Shown here: positions 45,915-63,512 of the stretch, piece after piece | How positions within the stretch are numbered: position 1 is the stretch's first letter | How the letters are laid out: each line of letters opens with the position of its first letter | Origin: Cricetomys ansorgei | Taxonomy: Eukaryota; Chordata; Mammalia; Rodentia; Nesomyidae | Assembly: GCA_026225945.1 (NCBI GenBank) | Contig: JAMJFZ010002476.1 | Coordinates: 558,001 to 622,000 of the forward strand | Length of the DNA stretch: 64,000 nt | Direction: 5' to 3' | Notes under the pieces: generated by a model | Told to the model about the DNA's origin: nothing | Databases searched by the model: none | What the model saw: the letters and a program-made list of their open reading frames with translations, nothing else | Program-made: the position numbers and the translations under genes

Positions 45915-46454
45915 TGATAAGGCCAGCTTACCAGATCAGACTGGATGGCCAGTAGTCTGAATAAATGGGAACACGCACACACTGTATCTTGAGTTCACAG
46001 GGGCCGAACTGCCCAAGTAGTTTATTGTCCAATTTTTATACCCTCTCCCACCAGAGACATACGTGAGGTTGCCAGGGCAACGATCACAAGGGGCAAAACC
46101 AGGTGTTATTGCCAGCACGGGGTTAAAATCACGAGGTAGAAGGCATAGGTTGGATCACAAGGTTACAGATCACAAGGGAAAAAGGCATATGTGTAATTAC
46201 TAGGTTACAATCAGTAAGGTAAATCAAAATATATACAAAACATTATTGTTCTTTATTGTTCTTTAGTTAGCCATAAAGCCAACCTCCTATTTTATGAGAT
46301 TAAGGTCTCTTTAAGTAATCTTTGACTTCCTCAAAACGAACTGCCTCTGGGCTAGTCTTTTTACAACTGAGCCTTGCTTAGCAGCTGTCCCAAATGTGAA
46401 TTAACTTGAAGACACACAGCAGAACTTCAGCTCAAGATCAGGGGGCTCTCCACA
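45915..46454 (-). repeat. Complete solo LTR, class II-like, nested in an older LTR
   Basis: 540 bp, TGATAAGG..CTCCACA on the plus strand, flanked by 6-bp duplicates GGAGAA (45,909-45,914 and 46,455-46,460). On the minus strand it starts TGTGGAGAG, has GGTATAAG then CAATAAAC, and ends CTTATCA. The 6-bp duplication fits ERVK-type integration. The older LTR continues on either side. Shared with unit B, absent from A. Confidence 0.9.
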
Positions 46455-46460
46455 GGAGAA

Positions 46461-46950
46461 GGGCGAGCAAGGCCCCTTGCACGGCCCTTGTCTAAGGCGC
46501 TCATCCTAACCCCAGTTCAGGCCTTCAGGCCTGCAGGGTTGTGCTCACTGCAGGGTAGTCGCCTCCCCAACACACACCCAAAGGACAATTAATCAGAGAT
46601 GAGGGAACCACAGTGACGTCACAGGAAGCCAACAAGGTCTTACCTCAAGGCCGGACATCTGTGCCTGTTACCCCTACGCCACAGGAGGAATGTGAGTGTC
46701 TTCTCTTAAAATGAGTCCATACCAAATCCACTCAGGAAACTGTCTCACTGACCACCAAGCACGTTCCCTATCACCTCACCCATGCTAATATTCTCCCTAC
46801 AACCTATTAAAAAGGCCAGTAAGCCTTTCTCCAGGGTCGGCCATTTTTCATTGTCCCTGATGCCAGCATACTGGTTAAAATAAAAATCCCCTTGCTCTTT
46901 GCATACTATTTCAGAATCTGGGTGTTTTGGGGGACCTGCAGATCTCGACA
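46461..46950 (+). repeat. Old LTR, 3' portion (C arm 2)
   Basis: Inverted counterpart of A 4,199-4,700, with AAAATAAAAATCCCC followed by the GATCTCGACA terminus. Interrupted on its left by the younger solo LTR. Confidence 0.6.
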
Positions 46951-49832
46951 TAACACCAGTACAAACATAGCAACTCACAGCTGTCTATAACTTCTGTTTC
47001 AGTATATCTGACACTCTCATACAGACATACAATGTAGGCTAAGCACCAATGTACATAAAAGTAAATGAATTTAAACAAAGAAGTGTCAGCTCTAGAGACA
47101 GACTGAGTCAGCTGAGGGGTCAGTGAGAAGAGTCAGTTGAACAGTCAGTTGAGAAGCAGGCTGAGTGGAGAACCAGACTGAAGATTCAGCTGAAGGAGAA
47201 GAGGCAGAGTTCAGAAGGAGCTAGTTACAGTGTCTCAGTCAGAAGTAGGTATCAGAAGGTTAAGGCTAAAGCCTTCTAGACCTGGGCTAGCAGTTGAAAT
47301 GTTCTAGATTGTATGAAGGCTGAAGCCTTCCAGTTCAAGGACTAAGACTCGATTGTAAAGAGGCTGAAATGCTCAAGGGCTCCACGGTTCTGGGATAGAA
47401 TCCGTGATTCATATAGGCACAAGAACAAACTGCCCTCTGCTCTGGTGAATATACATCAACATCTGATGTATACAACTACAGTGAGACCTGACCCTTGGAA
47501 AGGCAGAAGCAATCTTACTCACCAACAGGAGCAGCTGTGTGCACGATGGGATTAGGTACATGGGGTGGGTATAATAACAACCACACATTTAAACACCTAG
47601 GATGCTTCTGACATTGCACACATTTATGGTGCCTCGCACCAACAATGGGGCCTCTGACCTCTGCAGGAAAATAGATTTAAAAAAAAAGAGAGAGAGAGAA
47701 AGAGAGAAAGACCTCAGGCCTTCTAGCAGATATCTGCTTGCCGGAAAGACTTGTTTCATCCATTGCACAGGGCACCAAAAAACAGACTCCACTGAAGCCC
47801 AAGGCAACAGATTTGCTGATGTCACGGCAAGACGGGTAGCCACAGAGCCTGGGGGTCACTACAGATAGATGTTAGGTACCACCTCAGTGCTCACTCTGCT
47901 GCCTGAGCCAGGCCTGCTAGAATGTCCCACAAACACAAAAGAGGAAGGAAATTGGGCCAGACAGCAGGAATCCACTAAGAGAGGAGGAGTGGGGGCTTCA
48001 GATGGACACCCTATCCTACCAGAGGTCCTAGGGCTTCCCTTCTCTTCATCAGAGCACACAGATCAACCAACTTCAAAGAGTGAGTCAGGGACAGATACTC
48101 CTAAGCCACCTGGGTGAAAAGGTTAAACAAACCACCAACTACTGTGCTGCCTGGGTCTAAGTGAACACACAAGGAACCGGCTGACTCCATTTGCAGGCAG
48201 GAGCCATTATGCTGTATTGTGAGAAATACATAGTGTTGGGGTATATTTGAACTTATGCTCAAATATTAAGCTGTTTATCCAGCGGCCTGAACTACAGTCA
48301 GAAGGTCACCTTTCTTAGCTATTGGAAACAGCTTCTTAGGAGAGGACTCTGGAATGCAGAAAGCATGCCTGTTTGGAGCACCAGCAATTGTTTATTCCAT
48401 GGCCTTAGATGAGAACAATGGTCATTCTAATGGTGTCTGCCAGCCAAGATTTTCATGTGAAAAGCATCCGATTGTATAGATGCTAAGTGAGGGACTTTAC
48501 AGGGCTCTCCCTCAACCTAAGCACAGGATAAGGAAGACCTTGTGCATGGACTTTCCTGGCTGGTAAATTGGCATCATGTCAGCAAGCTGAAGTTGGGGTT
48601 GGTGCACTGTGAAGATTCTATTCAAATGTATTGAAGACTGTGTGTTGGTTGGCAGTGACTCCTTTCAATGAAATCCCTAAAGGTCACATGCTAGGGAGAG
48701 TTCTTGAAGAAGCAGATCAGAGGATAAGAAGCTGAGCTTCTAAGTCAACCAAGTGAGGCCACACCCAGTGCCTTGGCCGTCCAGGTTTTCCACCTCAGAA
48801 GTGTCATGGCTCTATATTGATATGTGTCGATAATACTAATATCAATAAGTAATACTTTAACATACATAGCTGTGTTTTTGTGTTTGTTTTCTGTAAGTAG
48901 ATCTACCCCAACCATGGCCTTGACTTTGAGTTCGGTTTTGCAGGGATTGAAGTATCTTTTGTTTGAGGTTAAATGTTAAAATGCTGTTTTAAAAAAGCTC
49001 CTTCTGGAGTTAGGGTACAGCCTCTCCTGACCCAAGCATGAGTTTTTAAAAACTTTATCAATGGTGTTTGAATTCTGCATTGATGACCTAAGAATTGACA
49101 TGCAGTTCAGTCAGTAAACACAACAGCATCATTTTGGGGTGAGAAGTAGTATATCCTTGCTGGCCTCCAATATCTTATTTAGAGGCAAGATGTCTCCCAG
49201 GTCATGTTGATTCTTCCTCTTGGGGTTCTTCCCTTGATAGGTTTGTTTCTATCTGTAGATGTTTCAGTTTTTCTGGTAGTTTCTGGGATGCTCTCCTGGT
49301 CAAGTGGGAGCACCCTGGGATTTTATTCATTTTCTGGAAAGACACAAGCATATCCTTGCCCTGATATTAACATCAAGTCCTTCTCATGGATTAGATTGCA
49401 GGTCTTTTATTTACCATATATTTTAGGTTGTGTCTCCTCTAGGGAAGAAGAATGCTTTTCGGGAGCAGAAAAAGCATTATCCTTTAAAGTGAACATTTTA
49501 AATTTAAAGTTAGAATAACTAAATATTGCATAATATGTTGGAATATAAGTGGATGTATATACCTCCCTTTTATTACTAAAATCTGTCAATTACAGGGTAG
49601 GTGATGGTGCATGCCTTTTTGACAGCACAAGAGGCAGGTGAATCTCTGTGAGTTTGAGTCTAGCTTGGTCTACGGAGTGAATTCCAGGAAAGCCAGAGTT
49701 ACAAAGGAGAAACCCTGTCACAAAACCAAAAAATAAAAAAATAAAAAAAAAGGTAATTAAAAAGTTGGTGTTGTTTTGTAATAGCTTTACCTTATGAACA
49801 GTGATTTTCTCTTTGTTTGTTTTTGTATGTTT

Positions 49833-49970
49833 TTCCAGACAGGGTTTCTCAGTAGCCCTGGCTGTCTTGGAATTTGCTCTGTAGACTAGGCTGGCCTTGA
49901 ACTCAGAGATCTGCCTGCCTCTGTCTCTCAAGTTCTGGGATTAAGGGCATGCACCACCACCACCTGCCTC
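49833..49970 (-). repeat. B1 SINE, antisense (C arm 2)
   Basis: Inverted counterpart of the 385 element, with CAGACAGGGTTTCTC and CTGGGATTAAGGGCATG. A plus-strand B1 lies at 49,595-49,735. Confidence 0.85.
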
Positions 49971-51639
49971 AATAAGAGAATTTACTACAATGATTAATGT
50001 ATGATTATGTTAAAATGTCATCATAAGGAGCACCACAATTAGTATTTATTTGAAATGAAAATTCCAGGAAGGATATGCATAGAGTTGTTTGACAAAGTCA
50101 GGTTCCACATAGGACACAAAGCTTGTTTCCTAGAGCTCCTAGAGCCACTTGCCACATCTGTGGCTGTGTTCTGTCTATGATTAGATACGAAGAGGCACTA
50201 TACATGCAAGTAATGAGTTTCAGCACAGATTTTAACACACCGGGTATCAGAGAAGGACTCATACACAGACAGCTGTAGTTTAGATGTGGGTCTGACGTCC
50301 ATTCATTATTGATTATGCATTAGAAGCTCAGAGCGAAATAATGTCTTTATAGTGTAAAAAACAATGGCTGTAATAGGGGATAAGCTGTCAAGAGCTCCTC
50401 TGATTACCTCTCTCGCCAGTGTTTGCTCATTTATCAGACCAACGGCAATTATAAAAACTTAGAAAAAAAATCTTCTTTATTAACAGTGATCATTAAGTTT
50501 TAAAAACTTTAATCTAAGACTTTATTCATCTAGGATTTGTGATCTTTAAAATTTAGGACACTTTTTCTTTTGACCTCAGGAAAACACTCCTGATAAGTTA
50601 GAGGAGATATGGAAGTGAAGAAAAGTAATCATAGAAGATTTTGAAAGAGAAAACTGTTGAGTGTTTCCACATAAGAATGCGAAATTGATTTTAGTTGATA
50701 CTGTAAAAAAAAGAAAGACCCGAACAATATCAAAGAGTAATAACTTCTTGACGGAAGACTTTGTCAGAAGGCTTTAATTTTTACTTTTTTGGAGGCGGGG
50801 AGTCTGATGCAAACAGGTTTTCAGGCCATATCAAAAATAATTTTAGGTGAAAACTTGTAAACAATTTAATTTTTATTGAATGTTTTTGGGTTTAACTCTT
50901 CTGGCCACCAAGAGAATTTAAGAAATGTGCAATTATGCTTGCATTTGTGAGCCATTGTATTGCCTAGAAGAAATAGTTTTAAAAGCTTATTTTGAAAATT
51001 TCAATTTATTTCTAATTATTTTTAAAATCCATCTCAACACATTGTCATTTTAAACTTTTTATGATGCATAAAAATATACATACTGTAGAATTAATATTAA
51101 AGACAAGATGACATTTCCTGTTTTGTTAATGCTGCTGTTAAACTGATAAAGTCACGGCCATCAGTATCATCAGGGATCTCGGAAGGTGAGTTCCAGCAGG
51201 ATGTAGAATTCAAAATGGCCTCTGTATTATTCAACATCTTAAATGCCATATATAACATCTCTATATATATATTTGGTGGACCATCTAGTAAGTACATCTG
51301 ATTTTTAAACACACTGTGTTTTGAGTTACTTGCTTTAGTTTTAACCTTGAGAACATACACGGAAGGCTAAATCAGGCTTGTGCTTACAAATGAGTTCTAT
51401 TTATACTGAGCATGACTATAAACACAGTGTTGAACACATTAACCAATTTCATCATTTAAAAATGTTATCCTCCCGAAGTACATTGGTTTGTACCACGGAT
51501 CAATTTCCACAGTCTATACATCATTTCTTTATATGTTTGCTCTTATTGGAGAGTCGTTTGCCTCCGGTTTCCAAGCAACAGGAAGGGTAGGGAAGCAAAA
51601 CCATGCCGACATTATCGAACAAACGTTTTGCAAGTTATG

Positions 51640-51850
51640 CAGATATTTTATGTTTGTGCGTGTATGTTTCTATGCATTTATGTGCACCTTGTGTTTCGAA
51701 TGGTCTCCAGATTTCAGAGGAGGCATTGAAAGGACCTGGAACCAAAGATATGTGCATCACCCAGTGTGGGCCTGAAACTGAACTTGAGTCCTCTGCAAAA
51801 ACAATAGGCACTCCTCCCAATTGCTGAGTTGCAATGCCAGCCCCCTTTTC
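51640..51850 (-). repeat. B3/B2-like SINE, antisense
   Basis: A TATGCATTTATGTGCACC start, a CATCACCCAGTGTGGG middle and a GAGTTGCAATGCCAGCCCC end follow the antisense order of a tRNA-derived rodent SINE. Diverged. Confidence 0.45.
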
Positions 51851-52239
51851 AATGCCTAATTAAAAGCGACCACACTTCCCCTTTTCTTTGCCCCCTCCAA
51901 CCCTTCCCATGGCCTCCCGATACCTTCTGGAACTGATGGCATCTTTGTCTTTATTACTGTTACATGTGCATTCATAATATTCATAATGCATAAATACGGG
52001 AGTACAACCCCCTGACAGCATTCTTCTCTTCTGGGTGTGTATGGCTTTTGGGTTGACCACTCTGTATTAAATAACCAGTTAGAGGGCTCATACCTGGGAG
52101 ATCCCTCTTCTCCCTCATTAGTTGCCTGTAGTTCTTTGTCTAGGGATGGTATCTTATGATATCTCCTCTTGTGTATAGCGAGGGTACCTAATGAGATATT
52201 CTCCAAGAACAACTGGCATTGTCCTTGTTTGGGCAGTCA

Positions 52240-53247
52240 GGATCAAACAGACTGTTATCAAAGAACCCCTCAATGGCCATTCTCTACTGATATGCTGAGT
52301 CTCTAAAGAATTTAATCTTGAGACCTCATCATGCCTGTATAGCTTCCAGGGTCATGCAATAATTCCTCCAAGACCCAGGGAGATAACCGGGATAATCGGC
52401 TTTCCAACAGGAATCATTACTAGCTGATGCATCTCATGCTCCAACCATATCCTTCTTTCAACCTCACAAGACAGGAAAGTTGACAAATGGAGTGTCACAC
52501 ACTGAGTACCTGCTCAAGTCCTATCAGCTCTACTTCTTTTCAATGTGAGAACTTATAGGTTGTGCACAGATGAGAAATGCACAACTGTGGGCATTCACTG
52601 GACTGCATCTTGTACAGCATTCCAATAACTCAGAGACACACATGCACAGGGATAAATTAAAACAAAAGGTCTCCTAACTGCTGAGCTAGCTCTCAGACCC
52701 AACTTACATTCTTCCTTGGTTCATCGTTGTGTCCTCCCAAAACACAAAGTGCTTGGATATAGTGAAACTTGTCACCTCACCATGAATGTGACAATACATT
52801 TCTGCATTCATATGACTCTGGAGGCTGAAGCAAGGTGCACATTTGAGGCAAGACTTAGCTACATAGCAATTCTGTATCCAAAAAGAAAATTAACAAGAAA
52901 TCTGCTACTTAGGTTAAAGATATTAAAGACCTAGTAATCCACAATTGAGAACTGATAAGCATTAGTAAAACTGGGCAAAGATTGAATTGCAAGAGATGAG
53001 ATGAATAAAGTAGAAAACTCACTTTTTTCAGGGTTCTCTAGAGGAACAGAACTCATGGATGTGTGTATGTGTGTGTGATTTACTGGAATGTTTAACAAGA
53101 TGAAGTCCAGCCAATGTAATAATAGCTAGCTCTTAAGGAAAACTCCATGAATTAGAACTTCCCCAGTCCTACAAGGCTGGATGTTCCAGCAGGTCTTCTG
53201 CACATGCTGGAAATCTGAAGAAGGAGGCACCAATTTCAGTGAAAGAC
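52240..53247 (+). repeat. 1-kb direct repeat, right copy
   Basis: Homologous to 41,221-42,219, same orientation, with small indels. Its right flank differs from that of the left copy, so the left copy is cut by the C arm 2 boundary. Confidence 0.85.
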
Positions 53248-53499
53248 AGATGTGCAAGCAAGGTGAGGGCAAGCATTCAAAGAACAAAAGCTTCCTCCTT
53301 CTCTGTTCTTATCTAGGCTTAAAGCAGAAAGTATGGTACAAAGTAAAGACACATCTCCCCATCTCTAGTTCCAAAATCAAGGCCTGTGTATTCCAGCCTC
53401 TAAAGATCTGGATCAAAAGCAGATGTCTTCCTGGATCAAAACTCTGCATTGTTCTGTCTCAAAGGTCCAGACTTGAAGTGGATTCACCCACTTCATACC

Positions 53500-54600
53500 A
53501 AGTAGAAAATATCTCACAGGTGTGTGTAGTAATATGCTGCTGTGTTGGCTCACCAAGAATGACACAGAGGCATATTCATATCTGCAAATGCTGGGAGACC
53601 TCAGCAGAGGCTACCACCATTCTGGCCAGAGCCATACTCAATAGGCAGTGGAACCTTGAGCATCTGAGTTCAGGTGTTTTATTGATTCAGAACGCCTCAG
53701 ATGCAGATCATAAGCAATCAAACATCCCAGGCAAAAATCCAACACTTGCAAACAATACAAAATGCCAAGGCCTATGCATCCCTTTTTCCGACAGTGTACA
53801 AAAACTATTTTTTAATGACAACTAAAAATAAACTTCCACAACAATTCCCCTTTTCTGCATACATAAATTGCTTTACCTTTACAACACAATTTTGCCCTAC
53901 ACCAGCAAAATCATTCATAAGAGGAACAATTATGAGGCTTCTAATGCACACGACCAAATGAAGGCAAACATCTCCCATGCTTTTGACAATGTCTTTGGGC
54001 AACAGAAAAACATCAATGTCCAATTATCTGGAATTCACTCATGATCTTCTGGGCTCTTCCACAGGGCTTGGATCACTTCCCTGGCTCTGCCCTCTGCAGC
54101 ACACACAGCTAGTCCTCCAGGTTCTGGCTGACTCCCCTCCACTGCTGCTGCTGTTCTAGGTGGTCACCCCATGGTTGGCATCTTCAAAACATTGCTGGGG
54201 TCCCTTGCTGACCTGGGCTGCACTTTCACCAATAGCCTCTTCTGGGCTGTCTTTGTGCGTTCAGGTCTCAACTTCTCTTCATGATCCCTTCAATCTAGAC
54301 CCTCAACTACTACTTTGGCTGCACCTTCACCAATGCCCTCTCACGGCCTCTTAAAGTGCCAAGCCTCAGCTGATCTTCACAGATATCTTCAAACCCAGTA
54401 CCACCTGGGTGACTCTTCCAGTACCAAATTTGGCTTCCAGCATGAGATACAACCATGGCGTTAGTTTTTGTGTGCTGACCCTGAGGAAACCCTTCTGATA
54501 TTTTAATATAAGAGTCTGGTTTGCAGGAAAAACAACTAGTCCTTGTCTGCAGGAAGAGTTCCCTTGTGAGTGGCGTTCTCATCACCATCACCAGTGCCTG
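53500..54600. repeat. Unclassified rodent interspersed repeat
   Basis: 53,500-53,850 resembles the LTR-type repeat at 17,300-17,760 (55,150-55,600). 53,990-54,600 has the repeated CTTCACC/GGCCTCT-style composition that I associate with abundant rodent LTR/ERV-derived repeats. The identification is from memory and weak. Confidence 0.4.
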
Positions 54601-57329
54601 AATGAATTCTACTCATTCAGGTTTGCAGGGGGGAAAAACACTGTTCAGTTTAACTAAGTGGCTTTTTGGCTCTAAGTCACAGCTTCCACATCAACAGGAC
54701 ATTCTAGGCCAGTGGGAAGAATCTCTGGCTGAAACATTCTGCCAGTTTGGGTTTCTTTTTCATCACCACAATGGATAAACATACACCCTTCTTCAAAGAC
54801 CTCTAAGATTAGACCCACTTGGGTTTCACACCCACCACACACAAAAGCCATCAATAAACTCAAACAGTTTGTTTGAGTTTGTCAAACAGAATGCTACCAT
54901 CAGTGGCAAGGGAGCATCAGCTCCATGATCACGAAAAGCAGTAAGAAACTTGATTTTTCCTGCTCCCAGCTGAGTTCTTTATCTCTAAGGGCCTCAGTTC
55001 TGTCTGTAGCTCCCACTTTGGAGCTTTTTCATTTATTGATTAATTTCACAGTCTTTTCTCCTCATAGAGGCTTATTTCCTCTCTCTCTCACCTCTTCCTT
55101 CAGCTTTCAATTAACACCTAAATCTCTATCCTCTGGTACTCTCCCTGAGCGTACTTTACCAGACTCTGCACTAAGGTCTGGAGTTTGTTTCTCTTCTTCC
55201 CTTCCCCACTTTGCATTAGCTGGGAAGATGTCCTGCCCCACCCATGTTGGTGCCCCATGTTGGAGAGCCACATATAGTAGTTAGCTGCTGCTGGGGCAGC
55301 TAACCAAGGAAGACAAGCAGGCATTCTCATAGGTGTGAGCCCCTACCAGATCTCTGCAGAGGGAACTACCATCACGGCAAGTGCCGTGCTCGACAGTGAG
55401 CCCCAGGAGCACCTGCGCTCAGGTGTTTTACTGATTGAGAACTCCTTAGGTGTTCTATTGTTACCACGTGCAGAAAATCAGCAATAAACACCCTCACCCA
55501 CAGACACCCAACACCTGCAGACGATGCAGAACGCAAGGCTCAGACAGCCCTCACCAACACTGTATAAAACAATTTCAAACAACACAAAAATAAACTTGCA
55601 CAAGTGCGCCCTCCCGTTCCGGATTATAGCGCATTCCAGAGATAGTCGGGTTGACAAACACAAATGTTTCAGATTACCCCAGTCAGCAATGACAGTCAGG
55701 AGGGAACATGTTTCCAGAATAGACACACACATCCACACTTTGGACAAGATGTCATGGCGAGAATCATATCAATCTATCAACACACAGCTCCTGCATCTGA
55801 GGTGTGGTAGTTAAGCAATCTAACAACCATCAGGACATTGGGTGGAGGGAAACCCCATTGTGCTTACAATCACCTTTCTGTCCAGAGCACACACTCAATA
55901 CTGTTCATGTATGTATTACCTCAGAGTCTACATTGGATGTGATGTTGAAACGTGGACACTCTTGTGAGAAGAATATTTTGTGAACCAACACACATATCCA
56001 GAACCAATGCTTGAAGACTCAGGGATGTCACTGGGCTAATAAGTTCCTCTCCCTTGTCCAGGAATACTTTGAAGTTCTTAGAAGAGCACACCCAAAAAGC
56101 AAAAGATCCTAGAAATTTAGATGACTGTACACTAGTCTCAGGAACTCAGTGCAACATTCAGTCCATTTATCTGGACAAATTCTTATGGACATGTCCTGTC
56201 CCCACCCCTCCCAGGTCTTTGTATTTGGCCCAAATGACTTCAAACACGTTGTGCTGTGTCTCCTGCATCCTGATGGAATAATAACAGAGGCATCATCCAG
56301 GCACCGACACTTCTCTTAGTGAGGCATAAAAGTGCAGTGATGTGACTCTCATTGTGTGCGGAGCCAAGGGGTTGAGAGAAAACAGCAAAGATACTGAAGA
56401 TGCGGGACATATTCACACTCAGATTCATTAAAGAGTTCAAAACAATGAAATGTATAGGGAATTTGGGAAATAGCCTGAGTGAGTGACCTGACCCAGAAAG
56501 ACAAATGTCGTATGTCGTCCCTGTGTGCAGATCCTGGATACAACACTTTAAGGTTGCCTTATTTCCAGTTTGTGTTAGGAAAGACCAGAAAGACAGGGCT
56601 ATTAGAGGGAGGAAGAGCGATATTCGAACACATTACATATTACCATAGGCAGAGGGGTGACAATGGGTAGAAACGTACACGCATAGAGGTGTGTAAGATA
56701 GAAGACCTAAAGAATGGGTGTGTGCGTCAGATGACGGATGAGCAACGCACAATATGTAAAGTACACGCAGAAAATAGTTTGAACCCTTGGTAAACATACA
56801 GCTATCTGAATGGAGTCCCTCTCCGTTACTGAATAATGCAGCTCCCAGGTCTCTATCTGGCAGAGGCTCCTTACAATCCACTGCTTCTGAGGACAGCGCA
56901 GTCATTTCCTGCAGCGATGTATCCACAGGTGTTCGCCCTGACGCAGTTCACGATTTTCAGCTCGCTTCAGAAGAAACCTCAAACGGCACAGGACACAACA
57001 AAAGACGATGGAAAAGAAGGAAAACAAACGGAGCAGCAGGCACCGAGGAGGGAAAGGACTGAAAACCAGTCACTGGAAAGTTAAAGACTAAAACGTAGTA
57101 ATACACGAAAACTGTCAAAAAATAAGCTGTTCAGTAAATATTGGGAAAAACACCTACAAACTTCTATTGAAAGATACTTAGTTGTAAAAAATACAGAATT
57201 TCCATGAGTGTAAGGGGAGGGAATGATAAAAGTATATGGAGTTCGTGACCTGTCATATTACGACAGCTTCTCTCTCTCCAGATCCCTAGCATCCTATACC
57301 CTCTTCTCACCCCTGGCAAACACATACAG

Positions 57330-57400
57330 AGAGAGAGTGACAGACCCAGAGAGAAGGAGGGAGGGAGGGAGAGAGGGAGGGAGAGCTAGAGAGAGGGAGA
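57330..57400. repeat. Purine-rich GA/GGGA tract
   Basis: Inverted counterpart of the CT-rich tract 3' of the finger exons in A and B; its length differs among copies. Confidence 0.85.
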
Positions 57401-57471
57401 GGAGAATGGGCGAGAATTCATATTACTTATGTAAGTAATACACAGCTAAGCTTCAAAACCAGAGTCAGAAA

Positions 57472-62358
<4,887 letters not shown>

Positions 62359-63492
62359 CTAAGATACTTCTAATCACATCTCTCACTGATTATGTTAATA
62401 TCAGAGAACTGAAGAGGATCTGCCTTATGCAATCTAGATCATGTCATACCAGACAGGACACACTGTCTCACTTAGAAGGCCAATGCTGAGAAGAGACACC
62501 ATTACCAAGGCAGATATTATAAAAAGAACGCTAAACTTGGGTTTGCGTACACATTTACGGAGTCTGTCAATAATTTTCAGGGCTGGAAGCAGGCAGCCAT
62601 GGGCCTAGAGCAGTTCCTTAATGCTTTATTCCTGATCCAAAGGCAGCAGGTAACAAGACAGAGATGGGGTTTGGAACACTCTTTTAAAATTTTACCTAGG
62701 GTCAACTTCCTGTAGGAAGCCCATATCTTCCAATATTATCAAAAGAGTTCTGGCAGCTAGGGTCCAAGCTTTCAAACATGTGAGCTGATGGAGGCCAGTC
62801 ACACTGAAAACACCACACCTGCCCATTAGAGAGACAACAGTCTGTGAACACTACAGGGACTTCATTATTGGAAGGAGGGAATGAGACATAAAGCAACTCC
62901 ACTCTCTTCCAGATCTCTTGTGATTTTCCCAGCCTCTTCACAGTCCTGATTTTATGGAGGCCACCCTTCAACTGCGAGAAAAAATAAACTCAATCAGCTT
63001 TAAGTCAACTTCCCAGAACACAGTGAGAAAGCCAGATGAAAAGCCCAATATACGAAACACATTCAGAAAACTGTGGGGCCATTGATGTAAGTAAACAGAA
63101 CCAGGTTCTCGTTGAGGGTTTGGAACTCATTTTAGGACTCAGTCAGGAACTAGAGTAAGGGCTATCCTGTGCAAATAAAATCAAGAAAACAACTTCCATT
63201 GCCAGGTCACACCGATAGCTCAGATAGACCCTGAGAGACGAGTCTATAGCCACACAAAGCAGCTTATTTTCCTCGGGTTTCATACTAACGTCAGGGCTGT
63301 CCTATAAAAAGACCATGGCAGCCTCGAATGCTGGCCATGTGGTGCCCTGTAAAGAAGATAGGCAGTGCCTAGGGGATCCTCCTGATAGGTCAGGATCTGA
63401 ATACTGGATTGGCTTCCATATCTCGGGAGGAAATAAGAGGCTTCGGGGAAGAGAGTACTTGACAGTGAGCAGAGAGGCAAGGGCAGTGCCGC

Positions 63493-63512
63493 CCAGCACT
63501 AGGGGGCGATGG
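63493..63512 (+). promoter_or_regulatory. CTCF-like motif in intron 1 (C)
   Basis: CACTAGGGGGCGATGG on the plus strand: one C to A change in the right part of the core relative to A and B. Orientation is opposite because the unit is inverted. Confidence 0.42.

Larger units (their letters stand above)
42205..51065 (-). repeat. Inverted duplication, C arm 2
   Basis: Reverse complement of the unit start: 51,065 down to 50,352 matches the end of unit A/B (18,145-18,849), then 50,352 downward matches A 1 to about 7,830 and B on to 26,496. It lacks the equivalent of A 1,395-2,215 (junction near 48,931). It carries promoter/exon 1 but breaks in intron 1, before any KRAB exon. Confidence 0.9.
51066..54764. 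other. 3.7-kb insertion between the C arms
   Basis: Units A and B run continuously through the equivalent point (A about 18,140-18,145), so this block is extra. CTTTTT occurs at both edges. It includes unassigned sequence (51,066-52,239), the second copy of the 1-kb repeat, and repeat-like sequence (53,500-54,600). No protein-coding gene is recognised; open frames inside lack domain signatures. Confidence 0.75.

Noticed and set aside
51856..52212. 118-residue minus-strand open frame
   Set aside because: No homology recognised, located in unassigned repeat-bearing DNA, and not repeated in the other units.
53181..53825. 214-residue open frame in the C insertion
   Set aside because: It spans the end of the 1-kb repeat and an LTR-like repeat, has no recognisable domain, low-complexity composition and no promoter or splice context.
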